Source of the DNA: Scatomorpha sp964367935
Lineage (GTDB): Bacteria; Bacillota; Clostridia; Oscillospirales; Oscillospiraceae
DNA length: 64,000 nt
NCBI GenBank assembly: GCA_964367935.1
Contig: CAYIYZ010000001.1
Location: forward strand, 186,001 to 250,000
Direction: 5' to 3'
Notes under the pieces: model-generated
Database searches by the model: none
What the model was told of the DNA's origin: nothing
Seen by the model: the letters and a program-made list of their open reading frames with translations, nothing else
Translations under genes and position numbers: made by a program
Part shown: positions 9,633 to 17,924 of the stretch, one piece after another
How the letters are laid out: the number at the start of each line of letters is the position of its first letter
Position numbering within the stretch: position 1 is the stretch's first letter

Positions 9633-9998
9633 GTCCACGCCTCCGCTATTTTTTATTTTCTTGTAGGCTAGGGCTTTCATGCCCCTCCCGAACCATTTTT
9701 CTGCTGAAAAATGGTTTTTTTGTTTTTCTATTTTAGTTTTTTAGTTTTTTAGTCGGGGCGTAGCCCCGAACCCCATTGAGGAGCTTCGCTTTTTTGCGAA
9801 AAGCGAGCGTCCTCGTTGCACGAGGTCGCTTTGCAATTGCTACGCAATTGTTCTTTTTTAGTTCTTTAGTCGGGGCGTAGCCCCGAACCCCGGGATTTCG
9901 CCGTCTGCGGACGGCGACTTGGGGCTTTGCCCCAAGACCCCACTATTTTTTGAAAAAAATCGACTAAAACTTTTATATTGGCTTCGCCATGTTCTATT
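9633..9998. repeat. Gene-free block of nested palindromes (repeat copy 2)
   Basis: A 366-nt gap between serS and purD (both minus) with no gene. It holds at least seven inverted repeats: AACCATTTTT/AAAAATGGTT (9691-9716), CGGGGC-GTA-GCCCCG twice (about 9754-9768 and 9871-9885), a TTTTT/AAAA-centred repeat near 9783-9806, CCTCG/CGAGG, GCAATTG/CAATTGC, GCCGTC-TGCG-GACGGC (9900-9915) and CTTGGGG/CCCCAAG (about 9918-9936). The GCCGTC hairpin and the tail up to TTGGCTTCGCC match copy 1. The purD promoter must lie here or further upstream, but I could not identify it. Confidence 0.7.
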
Positions 9999-11303
9999 TT
10001 ACTTCTGCGGTGTTAATTGGATTTTACCGCCCATATACGGTCTCAACGCCTCAGGTATAGCTACCGAACCGTCCGCCCTCAAATTGTTCTCCAAAAACGC
10101 TATAAGCATCCTCGGCGGTGCTACCACCGTATTATTGAGCGTATGCGGGTAGTACAACTTCCCATCCTCGTCCCTCGCACGTATCTTAAGTCGCCTCGAC
10201 TGTGCCTCGCCCAAATTCGAGCAGGAACACACCTCAAAGTACTTGCCCTGCCTCGGACTCCACGCCTCTATATCACAGCTCTTGACCTTCAAGTCCGCAA
10301 GGTCACCCGAACAGCATTCAAGCTGGCGTACAGGTATATCAAGTGTCCCGAAAAGCTCAACAGAGTAACGCCACATCTTCTCATACCACTCACGGCTCTC
10401 CTCAGGCTTACACAGGACTATCATCTCCTGCTTCTCGAACTGATGTATCCTATACACACCACGCTCCTCAATACCGTGCGCGCCCTTCTCCTTACGGAAA
10501 CAAGGTGAGTAGCTCGTCAGCGCCTGCGGCATCTCAGACTCCGGCGTGATCGTATCCATGAACTTGCCTATCATTGAGTGTTCCGACGTGCCGATAAGAT
10601 ACAAGTCCTCGCCCTCGATCTTGTACATCATGCTGTCCATCTCCGCAAAACTCATGACGCCGGACACTACAGCAGAACGTATCATAAAGGGCGGTATGCA
10701 ATAGTTAAAGCCCTTATCTATCATAAAATCACGTGCATAACTCGTAACCGCACTATGCAGACGTGCAATATCACCCATGAGATAGTAAAACCCATGACCG
10801 GACACACGACCTGCCGACTCGGTATCTATGCCCTTAAAGCTGTCCATTATCTCCGTGTGATAAGGCACATCGAACTCAGGCACCTTAGGTTCACCGAAGC
10901 GTGCAACCTCTACATTCGCACTATCATCTGGCCCTATGGGCACACTGTCATCTATTATATTGGGGATACGCAACATGATGTCACGTATCTCTTGCTCATA
11001 TTTCACCTCAAGCGCTTCAAGCTCTGACAATCTGTCCGCCTGCCTTTTCACTTGCCCCTTCAGAGCCTCTGCCTCTTCCGCCTTTGACGGGTCTTTCCTC
11101 GACTGCCCTATGAGCACACCCACTTGCTTGCTCAAAGCGTTTCTCGACGCTCTCAACTCATTCGCCTCAGAGATATTCGCCCTGTTCTCAACATCGAGCT
11201 TTATTACCTCGTCCACAAGCGGGATCCTGTCCTCTTTGAACTTCTTTTTCATATTTTCTTTAACAATCTCGGGGTTTTCTCTGACAAATTTAATATCCAA
11301 CAT
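9999..11303 (-). CDS. serS: Seryl-tRNA synthetase
   Basis: Class II synthetase of 434 aa charging tRNA-Ser (and tRNA-Sec where present). The N-terminal helical arm (about 30-105, rich in K/E/A) is followed by the catalytic core: LIGTSEHSMIGKF, motif 2 CFRKEKGAHGIEERGVYRIH, the QFEKQEM segment, and motif 3 NNTVVAPPRMLIAFLEN. TSEHSM, rather than TSEHPL/TAEVPL, is a subgroup feature. It starts 3 nt after the parB stop and is probably co-transcribed with parA-parB. A serS next to soj/spo0J is a layout known from Clostridium origin regions. A repeat block follows it. Confidence 0.95.
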   Translation of the reverse strand: MLDIKFVRENPEIVKENMKKKFKEDRIPLVDEVIKLDVENRANISEANELRASRNALSKQVGVLIGQSRKDPSKAEEAEALKGQVKRQADRLSELEALEVKYEQEIRDIMLRIPNIIDDSVPIGPDDSANVEVARFGEPKVPEFDVPYHTEIMDSFKGIDTESAGRVSGHGFYYLMGDIARLHSAVTSYARDFMIDKGFNYCIPPFMIRSAVVSGVMSFAEMDSMMYKIEGEDLYLIGTSEHSMIGKFMDTITPESEMPQALTSYSPCFRKEKGAHGIEERGVYRIHQFEKQEMIVLCKPEESREWYEKMWRYSVELFGTLDIPVRQLECCSGDLADLKVKSCDIEAWSPRQGKYFEVCSCSNLGEAQSRRLKIRARDEDGKLYYPHTLNNTVVAPPRMLIAFLENNLRADGSVAIPEALRPYMGGKIQLTPQK

Positions 11304-11306
11304 AAG

Positions 11307-12179
11307 CTACACCTCTATCTTAAGTTTGCTGAGCGCCTCGATAAGTCGCTCCCTATCGTCCGCACCATAGTATTCCAAACTGATCTTACCCGTTTTCCCT
11401 CGCTCCGATAAGCTCACACGACGTCCCAAATGTTTTTCGAGCGTTTTTCCGACCTCCGCCATGTAGTCTACACGCAAGCCCTCGGTTTCCTCGGGTTTCT
11501 GCGCATCCTCCGCCGCTTTTCTCCCAAGCGTCTTCACAAGCGCTTCCGTGCGACGTACAGACAACTCTTTCTTAACGGCAGCTTCAGCGGCATTTAGCTG
11601 AAGCTCTTCGCCCTCCAAAGCAGCTATAGCTCGTGCATGACCGGCTGAAAGCTCCTTATTTTCGAGCATGACCGCTACAGGCTCCGCCAAGGTCAATAGT
11701 CTCAAAGCATTCGTCACGGCGGGGCGTGACTTTCCAACCCTTTTCGCCGCTTCTTCTTGAGTCAGCCCGAAGCCCTCTATAAGCGCCTTATATCCCTTAG
11801 CTTCCTCCAAAGGCCCAAGGTCCTCTCTCTGCAAGTTTTCGACTAGTGCTATTTCCGCCGTCAACCTGTCATCTGCCTCGATGACTCGGACAGGCACCTC
11901 TGTCAAACCTGCCATCCTAGCCGCACGCCAACGGCGTTCTCCGGCTATTATCTGATGCGTATCCGCATCAATGCGCCTAACCGTTATTGGCTGTATCACC
12001 CCATACTCACGCACAGACTGCGCAAGCTCTTCCAAAGCCTCCTCATCAAACACCGTTCGTGGCTGATCCACCCTTGGCTCTAACCTCGTAATGGGTAAGC
12101 TCAGTATCGCATCATCGTTGTCTTCGTCCAAGCCGAGCAAGGCACTCAAGCCCACTCCCAAACCTTTCTTCTCCGCCAT
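11307..12179 (-). CDS. parB: Chromosome-partitioning protein ParB (Spo0J family)
   Basis: CTP-dependent DNA clamp of 290 aa that loads at parS and organises the origin for segregation. Seen: N-terminal CTPase/ParB domain with PRTVFDEEALEELAQSV, the C-motif GERRWRAARMAG and ENLQREDLGPLEEA, a helix-turn-helix (LTQEEAAKRVGKSRPAVTNAL), and a C-terminal dimer domain. Its first residues MAEKKGLGVGLSALLG match the ParA-stimulating N-terminal peptide of the family. It lies 5 nt after the parA stop. A perfect 16-bp parS lies 107 nt upstream of parA, completing a ParABS cassette. Confidence 0.96.
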   Translation of the reverse strand: MAEKKGLGVGLSALLGLDEDNDDAILSLPITRLEPRVDQPRTVFDEEALEELAQSVREYGVIQPITVRRIDADTHQIIAGERRWRAARMAGLTEVPVRVIEADDRLTAEIALVENLQREDLGPLEEAKGYKALIEGFGLTQEEAAKRVGKSRPAVTNALRLLTLAEPVAVMLENKELSAGHARAIAALEGEELQLNAAEAAVKKELSVRRTEALVKTLGRKAAEDAQKPEETEGLRVDYMAEVGKTLEKHLGRRVSLSERGKTGKISLEYYGADDRERLIEALSKLKIEV

Positions 12180-12184
12180 ATACG

Positions 12185-12943
12185 CTACATTTCCTCCCTT
12201 TTGAGAAATTCATCCGCCAAATGCATATACGCTCTGCTACCTCTCGAGAACCTGTCGTACGCCACACCCGGCTTACCATGACTCGGCGCTTCTGCAAGAC
12301 GTATATTCCTCGGTATCCTCGTCTTGTATAAATCATCGCCGAAAAACTTCTTCACTTCCTCCGCAACTTGCTCTGAGAAATTTGTGCGTGAGTCAAACAT
12401 CGTCAGCACTATACCTTGCACCTTCAGCGGCGGATTCAACCTCTTCTTCGCAAGTTTGACAGTCATCATCAAGTCCGCTATACCCTCAAGCGCATAGTAC
12501 TCACACTGCACGGGTATGAGCACAGAATCTGCCGCCACCAAGGCATTCACAGTCAGCAAATCCAGCGAAGGTGGGCAATCAATCAAGATATAGTCGTAGT
12601 CCATTTTCGCCATCATCAAGGCATTTTTCATAATGAACTCTCGCCGTTCCATGCTGTACATCGCCGTCGAAGCACCCGAAAGCTCCCTATTAGATGACAA
12701 GACATCGCAATACTCTGTCTTCGTGACGCATTTTTCGTAGGGCACACCTTTGACAAGCATATCCAAGCAGTTCGGACGCACATACTTCCCAACGCCCAAA
12801 CCCGAAGATGCGTTCCCCTGAGGGTCTGCGTCCACGAGCAACACTCGTCGCCCCCTCTTTTTCAGCATAGCACACATATTAACACAAGTCGTAGTTTTGC
12901 CCACGCCGCCCTTTTGATTTACTATCGCCACAACCTTGCCCAT
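12185..12943 (-). CDS. parA: Chromosome-partitioning ATPase ParA (Soj)
   Basis: Deviant Walker-A ATPase of 252 aa whose ATP-bound dimer coats nucleoid DNA and moves ParB-parS complexes. Seen: KGGVGKTTT at residues 10-18 (signature lysine plus P-loop), DADPQGNASSGLG, Walker B-like YDYILIDCPPSL, and the C-terminal DLYKTRIPRNIRLAEAPSHG typical of Soj. It is first in parA-parB-serS, driven by a TTGAAA-17-TATAAT promoter whose -35 lies 12 bp from parS, so ParB binding could feed back on expression. Confidence 0.96.
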   Translation of the reverse strand: MGKVVAIVNQKGGVGKTTTCVNMCAMLKKRGRRVLLVDADPQGNASSGLGVGKYVRPNCLDMLVKGVPYEKCVTKTEYCDVLSSNRELSGASTAMYSMERREFIMKNALMMAKMDYDYILIDCPPSLDLLTVNALVAADSVLIPVQCEYYALEGIADLMMTVKLAKKRLNPPLKVQGIVLTMFDSRTNFSEQVAEEVKKFFGDDLYKTRIPRNIRLAEAPSHGKPGVAYDRFSRGSRAYMHLADEFLKREEM

Positions 12944-13009
12944 ACTTTGCCTCGTTCCATATTTTTTCGCACTCTACATCGAGCGCTTGACTATTAAAAA
13001 GCTACGCAG

Positions 13010-13038
13010 ATTATAACATTGTGAGCAACTCTTTTCAA
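13010..13038 (-). promoter_or_regulatory. Promoter of parA-parB-serS
   Basis: On the minus strand TTGAAA (13038-13033), 17 bp, TATAAT (13015-13010): a near-consensus sigma-A promoter. Transcription would start near 13003, leaving a leader of about 60 nt before the parA ATG. The parS palindrome sits immediately upstream. Confidence 0.82.
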
Positions 13039-13042
13039 GCCA

Positions 13043-13074
13043 AATCGCAATGTTTCACGTGAAACATTGCGATT
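13043..13074. other. parS: parS centromere site in a 32-bp palindrome
   Basis: 13051-13066 is TGTTTCACGTGAAACA, the exact 16-bp consensus parS bound by ParB/Spo0J. Perfect dyad symmetry continues 8 bp on both sides (AATCGCAA/TTGCGATT), giving a 32-bp palindrome. It lies upstream of the parA promoter. No second parS is visible in the window. Confidence 0.95.
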
Positions 13075-13083
13075 CGACAAATA

Positions 13084-13123
13084 ACACCTGTACTATGTCA
13101 AAAAAATGACATAGTACAGGTGT
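13084..13123. repeat. 17-bp perfect inverted repeat beside parS
   Basis: Arms 13084-13100 and 13107-13123 (ACACCTGTACTATGTCA and its complement) flank six A residues. No T-tract follows on either strand, so it is not a standard terminator. It lies 9 bp from the end of the parS palindrome. Function unknown. Confidence 0.7.
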
Positions 13124-13134
13124 CGCCTCATATA

Positions 13135-13174
13135 CAAAAAACAAAAACAGTCGGCATCACGTGACGCCGACTGT
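13135..13174 (-). terminator. Terminator of the miaB-mutS operon
   Basis: Minus-strand stem ACAGTCGGC/GCCGACTGT (13174-13166 with 13156-13148) followed by TTTTTGTTTTTT. It lies 10 nt after the stop of the phospholipase-like gene and should end the miaB-mutS-CPBP-thiN transcript. Confidence 0.85.
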
Positions 13175-13184
13175 AAATATTTAT

Positions 13185-13841
13185 TTAGCTTCCCAGCACG
13201 TCGATGACACCCAGTACCACGCCGTTTGCGGAAAAGCTCGAAAGAACACCCAAGGCCAAGCCGCTCGCCGGAACTGCCCTGCGAACCACGCCCGGCTCCA
13301 CAGCCGGAACTGCCAAGCTCTGCGTCACCAATCGTGCCGCCTCACAAGCAAAGTAGGAGTCATTCTCCACGCCCTGCTCGCCCTTCTCATATTCCTCATG
13401 CAACTTGACTATGATTTCAAAGCCCGTGCCGCTATAGTCATAGCCTTCCCTGTGCCCATGAATATAATCCACAAAATAGTCCTGAAGGTCACACTCATAC
13501 TGCTTATGCGCCAAAAGGTCGCCCTTAAACATCTCATTGTGAGCAAAAGTGAAAGCGTCAGCTATATAGTGCGTCAACTTGCCTAATCTGTAATACTCCA
13601 AAACTCCCCAACGCTTAGCCTTGTGCAGCTTCTTTGTTATACGCTCTACGCACGCTGATGCATTTTTATAATTGTGACCTCTCAGTCTGCAAACTCTGCG
13701 TGAGCCCTTAATATATGTTGTTACGTTATAATCAGGTTGTACACAACCCAAGTCAAATACCGCTCTCTCCAACGCCGGCAACTCACCGATGAAGTTCTCT
13801 ATGAGATAGCGGCCCAATTCGTGGTGGCTTAATTGCTTCAA
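13185..13841 (-). CDS. Zinc-dependent phospholipase C-like protein
   Basis: A protein of 218 aa resembling the zinc-dependent phospholipase C / S1-P1 nuclease fold. Likely metal ligands are the HH pair close to the N-terminus (SHHELG), the HYIADAFTFAHN motif (family pattern HY..D......H) and histidines in DYFVDYIHGH. There is no signal peptide, so it is probably cytosolic. The start is TTG 13841: AAGGAGG lies 6 nt before it, while the longer frame from GTG 13880 runs through that site. The C-terminal 45 residues are A/V/G-rich. It is the last gene of the miaB-mutS operon. The substrate is unknown; the family name is not proof of lipase activity. Confidence 0.62.
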   Translation of the reverse strand: MKQLSHHELGRYLIENFIGELPALERAVFDLGCVQPDYNVTTYIKGSRRVCRLRGHNYKNASACVERITKKLHKAKRWGVLEYYRLGKLTHYIADAFTFAHNEMFKGDLLAHKQYECDLQDYFVDYIHGHREGYDYSGTGFEIIVKLHEEYEKGEQGVENDSYFACEAARLVTQSLAVPAVEPGVVRRAVPASGLALGVLSSFSANGVVLGVIDVLGS

Positions 13842-13893
13842 GCTAATCCTCCTTGTAGTGTAGATTTCATGCCTCAGCACAATCGCTTACATT

Positions 13894-14574
13894 CTACACT
13901 AAGTAATCAAAAAAGGGAAGTCTTTTTTTGCGTTTGGGAAAACTTTTTTTCTCAGCACTCTGCCAGTACAGCAAAACACGACCCTCACCGACCTCAATTT
14001 CCGTAATTTTATCGCTGAACTCATTGCTCACGCCCAAGGGCATATCGCCCCTCAGCTTATAGTTTTCAATTTCATACTTCGCCCCTCTGATCGAAATTGA
14101 CTCAGACTCCGCAGTCAAGGCGAACACGGAAAACGTACCCTCACAACCTTCAAAACTCAATATTTCGGACTCCGCAACCGTCATGACGGAGCCGTCATCG
14201 AACAAATAGCCCTCGCCGCCGTTCGAGAGTATATAAGACAAGGTCTGCACATTCGCAAAGCTATGGTCAAATCTGCCGCCGGTGCCACCGAAAATATTAA
14301 TGCGCTTACAACCTAAGTCGAAGGCACGGCGAACGCAGAGCACTGTATCCGTATCATCTTTTTCCGGCGGAGCTTTCTCTATCTTAACGCTCTCACCAAG
14401 TCCGGTCGGCACTTCGCCATAGGAGTCAAAATCTCCCACGACCAGCGTAGGGCTTACGCCCAAACGCTCTAAATGACGTAGTCCGCCATCCGCGGCTATG
14501 ATTATATCACCTGTATCGGGCGCAAAACCCTCTCCATAAAAGTCGCCGGCAGCAACTATATAACAGCTCTTCAC
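13894..14574 (-). CDS. thiN: Thiamine pyrophosphokinase
   Basis: Transfers pyrophosphate from ATP to thiamine to make TPP. It is 226 aa. Seen: ADGGLRHL, the catalytic GDFDS motif, PPEKDDTDT (substrate/Mg site), and GGTGGRFDHSFANV, all hallmarks of the family; the C-terminal half is a beta-rich binding domain. The start is GTG 14574, with GGAGG 7 nt upstream; an upstream ATG frame (14652) overlaps the CPBP gene and lacks a ribosome site. It begins 20 nt after the CPBP stop. No TPP riboswitch is present before it. Confidence 0.9.
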   Translation of the reverse strand: MKSCYIVAAGDFYGEGFAPDTGDIIIAADGGLRHLERLGVSPTLVVGDFDSYGEVPTGLGESVKIEKAPPEKDDTDTVLCVRRAFDLGCKRINIFGGTGGRFDHSFANVQTLSYILSNGGEGYLFDDGSVMTVAESEILSFEGCEGTFSVFALTAESESISIRGAKYEIENYKLRGDMPLGVSNEFSDKITEIEVGEGRVLLYWQSAEKKSFPKRKKRLPFFDYLV

Positions 14575-14594
14575 CGCATTACCTCCGTATGATA

Positions 14595-15311
14595 TTATAC
14601 GACACTCATCGCCATGTAGTTCACAAACATGTGAAAGGCTATAGGCACCCACAGACTGCCACTTCGCTCATAGCTGTAAGCAAGCGCAACGCCGGCAGGG
14701 ATATAGTTTAGCATGTAAATAAAGAGCGTCAAGTCGCCGGAAGCCGCAACAAACTGCCATGTATGCAAGAAGGCAAAAAACAATACAGATATAATATACG
14801 CCGCCTTGCGCCCCACCTTATTATATATAGAGCCGAACATAAGACCTCTGTACAAGACCTCCTCGACTATGGGCGCCATAAACACCACTATAGCGAGCGT
14901 CGGGCCGTAGCCTATTTCCGACATACTGTCCACACTCGCATCATTGGGAGATACCCCCAAATCCAAGGGAGTTAGCTCCAAAATTGTGTATAATAGTAGC
15001 GATAAAATAAAGTTTAACGAAACGCCCACAGCAAAACTTATTACACAGTGTAATAAGCCGTCCAAAAGCGTGTCAAAGTTTCTGCGTAGGTATTTGCCCA
15101 TTACGACAAGGCAGAAGAACAAACCCATGCCGTAGTACAGCATATTTACCTGTGTATGTGTCAGGCTGACTCCGGGTAGCAGTATTGGCAAGTAACCGAA
15201 GAATATAGGCAATACAAAGCAGTGTATGGGCAGATAAATCATCGCCACACGAAACTCCCACTTTAGCATAGGCGCCTGAATATTTATGTTTGTAGATTTA
15301 TTTCGGAGCAT
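14595..15311 (-). CDS. CPBP-family intramembrane metalloprotease
   Basis: A membrane protein of 238 aa with about 6-7 hydrophobic helices. It carries the three CPBP (CAAX protease/bacteriocin-processing, Abi) motifs: EEVLYRG, FAFLHT and HMFVN, which hold the glutamate and histidine residues of the active site within the membrane. Family members cleave prenylated proteins, process peptides or act in bacteriocin self-immunity; the role here is unknown. ATG 15311 overlaps the mutS end by 14 nt with AAGGTG upstream, indicating translational coupling; a second ATG (15269) is possible. Confidence 0.8.
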   Translation of the reverse strand: MLRNKSTNINIQAPMLKWEFRVAMIYLPIHCFVLPIFFGYLPILLPGVSLTHTQVNMLYYGMGLFFCLVVMGKYLRRNFDTLLDGLLHCVISFAVGVSLNFILSLLLYTILELTPLDLGVSPNDASVDSMSEIGYGPTLAIVVFMAPIVEEVLYRGLMFGSIYNKVGRKAAYIISVLFFAFLHTWQFVAASGDLTLFIYMLNYIPAGVALAYSYERSGSLWVPIAFHMFVNYMAMSVV

Positions 15312-17919
15312 TCAATTCACCTTTCAACTCATATATCAAATTAAGGGCCTCTAAGGGGCTCAAACTATTCGGGTCTATCTCTGATAAGCGCTCACACAGC
15401 GCCGACTCTTTCTTCTCTTCTATGTAGGTGTCAGATAAATTCACAGGCTCTGCCCTCGTCATAGCCTCAGCAGCGATGGGCGTTGAGTTCTCAAGCTCAC
15501 GCAGATACAATTTCGCCCTCGTCACAATCTCGCTCGGCACGCCGGCGAGCCCTGCGACCTCTATACCGTAACTGTCATCCGCCGCACCGTCTGTCACTTT
15601 GCGCAGGAAAATAAGGTCATTGTCCCTTTTTCGTGCTGAGGTGTGACAGTTTTTCACACCGTCCACAGTCTGCGCAAGTGCCGTCAATTCATGGTAATGC
15701 GTGGCGAACATAGTCTTAGCGCCCAAGCGTTCCTTGCTCGCACAGTATTCCAGTACAGCACGAGCTATGGCCATACCGTCATAGGTAGAGGTACCTCTAC
15801 CCACTTCATCTAAGATAATCATGCTGTTTTGCGTGGCGTATTTAAGGATGCCCGACACCTCACTCATCTCCACCATGAACGTACTCTGTCCCGAGCTGAT
15901 GTCGTCCGAAGCACCGATACGAGTGAACACCCTGTCCGTGATACCGAGTCTCGCACTTCTCGCAGGTACAAAGCTGCCCATCTGCGCCATGAGCACAATT
16001 AGCGCATTTTGACGCATATAGGTGCTCTTACCGGCCATATTGGGACCGGTTATAATAAGCGCTCTGCTTCCACCCTTGTCCATATAGAGGTCATTGGGCA
16101 CAAAGTGTTCTTCGCTCAGCATGGCCTCGACCACGGCGTGTCTGCCGTCTTTTATGTCATAGCTACCCGAATAATCAAGTTCGGGGCAGACATAGGAATT
16201 TCGTACTGCAACTTCCGCAAGCGAGCAAAGCGCATCGAGCTGAGCGACTGAGGCGGCGGTAGCGAGTACTCGACCGGCACGCTCTGCGGCATAGTCACGC
16301 ACTTCACAGAAGTAATAGTACTCCAGATCCGCTATCGTGTCCCTCGCATTTACTATACTGCTCTCAAGTTCCTTCAGTTCCTCCGTGAAGTAGCGCTCGT
16401 TTGCCACAAGCGTCTGCTTTCTTATATATGTGTCGGGTAGGGGCACATTCGATGCACCGTTCGGCACATCTATATAGTATCCGAAAACCTTATTATAGCT
16501 CACCTTGAGTTTTTTAATGCCCGTACGCTCACGCTCACGAGCCTCAAGCTCGGACACGAGCCTTGCTCCGTTGTCACGAATATCACGTAGCTTGTCAACT
16601 CGCTCCGAGTAACCGCTCCTCAGCATACCGCCCTCACGCACGGAAAACGGCGGTTTCTCACAGATAGCCCTGTATATCTCGAACATAAGGTCAGCGAGAT
16701 CGTCCATGCGCAAAAGCTCTGTAAGTAAAGATGATTTGCAATCTGATAGCAGGGACTTTATCTTCGGAAGTACAGCGGCACTGAGCGCAAGTGTCATGAG
16801 GTCGCGAGCGTTGACAGAGCCCGTGGATATACGGCTCATCAGCCTCTGCAAGTCGGCTACCTCCGCAAGGCAAAGCCTAAGCTCCGCTCGCCTTATATTG
16901 TCGGCGGCAAGTTCACCGAGCGCGGCGTGGCGCCGCCTTATAGCCAAAAGCGATAGCAAAGGACGTTCCGTCCAAGAGCGCAAGGTTCTTGCACCCATGG
17001 AGGTCTTCGTCCTGTCGAGCACCCATAAAAGACTGCCCCTACGCTCACCCGTGCGCTGATTTTCAGTCAGCTCCAGACTGCGCCTTGTAGCGTAATCGAG
17101 CTCCATGAAGCTGCCGCCCGTAAACAAATCGAAGCTCTCTATATTGACCGGCTCCGCCTTTTGTGTCTCCGCTACGTAAGACAAAAGCGCTCCACAGGCA
17201 GAGACGACCTCAGGCTTATCCTCTATCGCCAAATCCGCCAAGGAGCGTACACGCAGTTGTCTGCACATGCGTGCTTCGCCCTCAGATACAGAGAAGCTGT
17301 GCCCGCCGGACTGCGCTACGCAGTTTAGCCTGTCACTCAGTAGGGCGAGTATGGCCGCATCGCCCATCGCCTGCTCCGACAACACTGTCTCACGAGGCGA
17401 AAAGCGTGTCAATTCATTTTGTATGTGTTGTGTCGCCGCCTCCGTATAGTGGGCAGCGCAAAACTCGCCCGTGGATATATCGCAAAAGGCAACAGCGCCC
17501 CTGTCGCCCTCTATGCACACAGCCGCAAGATAGTTAGAGCTGCTCTCATCGAGCATGGAGCTGTCCGTCAGCGTACCCGGTGTGATAACTCGTATAACAT
17601 CACGCTTAACTATGCCCTTAGCCTGCGCCGGACTCTCCATCTGCTCACAAACAGCTACCTTATATCCCTTTTGCACCAAGCGTGTGATGTAGCCCTGCGC
17701 CGAATGAAAAGGCACGCCGCACATGGGCGTCTGTTCCTCTGCACTCTTATTTCTGTCACGAGTGGTCAGCGCAATGTCGAGCTCCTTAGCCGCCACACGT
17801 GCGTCCTCGTCGAACATCTCGTAAAAATCTCCGAGCCTAAACAGCAGTATGCTATCCTTATACCGCTCCTTCAGCTCGTTATATTGTTTTTTCATCGGGG
17901 TAATTTCCGACTTACTCAT
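15298..17919 (-). CDS. mutS: DNA mismatch repair protein MutS
   Basis: Mismatch-recognition ATPase of 873 aa. Seen: N-terminal mismatch-binding domain with the GDFYEMF wedge (Phe-x-Glu), connector, lever and clamp domains, Walker A GPNMAGKSTYMRQ, Walker B MIILDEVGRGTSTYDG, and the ATHYHEL motif. Full length for MutS1. It starts 5 nt after miaB. Its partner MutL is encoded divergently at 19.5 kb, so the two repair genes lie on opposite strands with miaB and a shared intergenic region between them. Confidence 0.97.
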   Translation of the reverse strand: MSKSEITPMKKQYNELKERYKDSILLFRLGDFYEMFDEDARVAAKELDIALTTRDRNKSAEEQTPMCGVPFHSAQGYITRLVQKGYKVAVCEQMESPAQAKGIVKRDVIRVITPGTLTDSSMLDESSSNYLAAVCIEGDRGAVAFCDISTGEFCAAHYTEAATQHIQNELTRFSPRETVLSEQAMGDAAILALLSDRLNCVAQSGGHSFSVSEGEARMCRQLRVRSLADLAIEDKPEVVSACGALLSYVAETQKAEPVNIESFDLFTGGSFMELDYATRRSLELTENQRTGERRGSLLWVLDRTKTSMGARTLRSWTERPLLSLLAIRRRHAALGELAADNIRRAELRLCLAEVADLQRLMSRISTGSVNARDLMTLALSAAVLPKIKSLLSDCKSSLLTELLRMDDLADLMFEIYRAICEKPPFSVREGGMLRSGYSERVDKLRDIRDNGARLVSELEARERERTGIKKLKVSYNKVFGYYIDVPNGASNVPLPDTYIRKQTLVANERYFTEELKELESSIVNARDTIADLEYYYFCEVRDYAAERAGRVLATAASVAQLDALCSLAEVAVRNSYVCPELDYSGSYDIKDGRHAVVEAMLSEEHFVPNDLYMDKGGSRALIITGPNMAGKSTYMRQNALIVLMAQMGSFVPARSARLGITDRVFTRIGASDDISSGQSTFMVEMSEVSGILKYATQNSMIILDEVGRGTSTYDGMAIARAVLEYCASKERLGAKTMFATHYHELTALAQTVDGVKNCHTSARKRDNDLIFLRKVTDGAADDSYGIEVAGLAGVPSEIVTRAKLYLRELENSTPIAAEAMTRAEPVNLSDTYIEEKKESALCERLSEIDPNSLSPLEALNLIYELKGELNAPK

Positions 17920-17924
17920 CTAAC

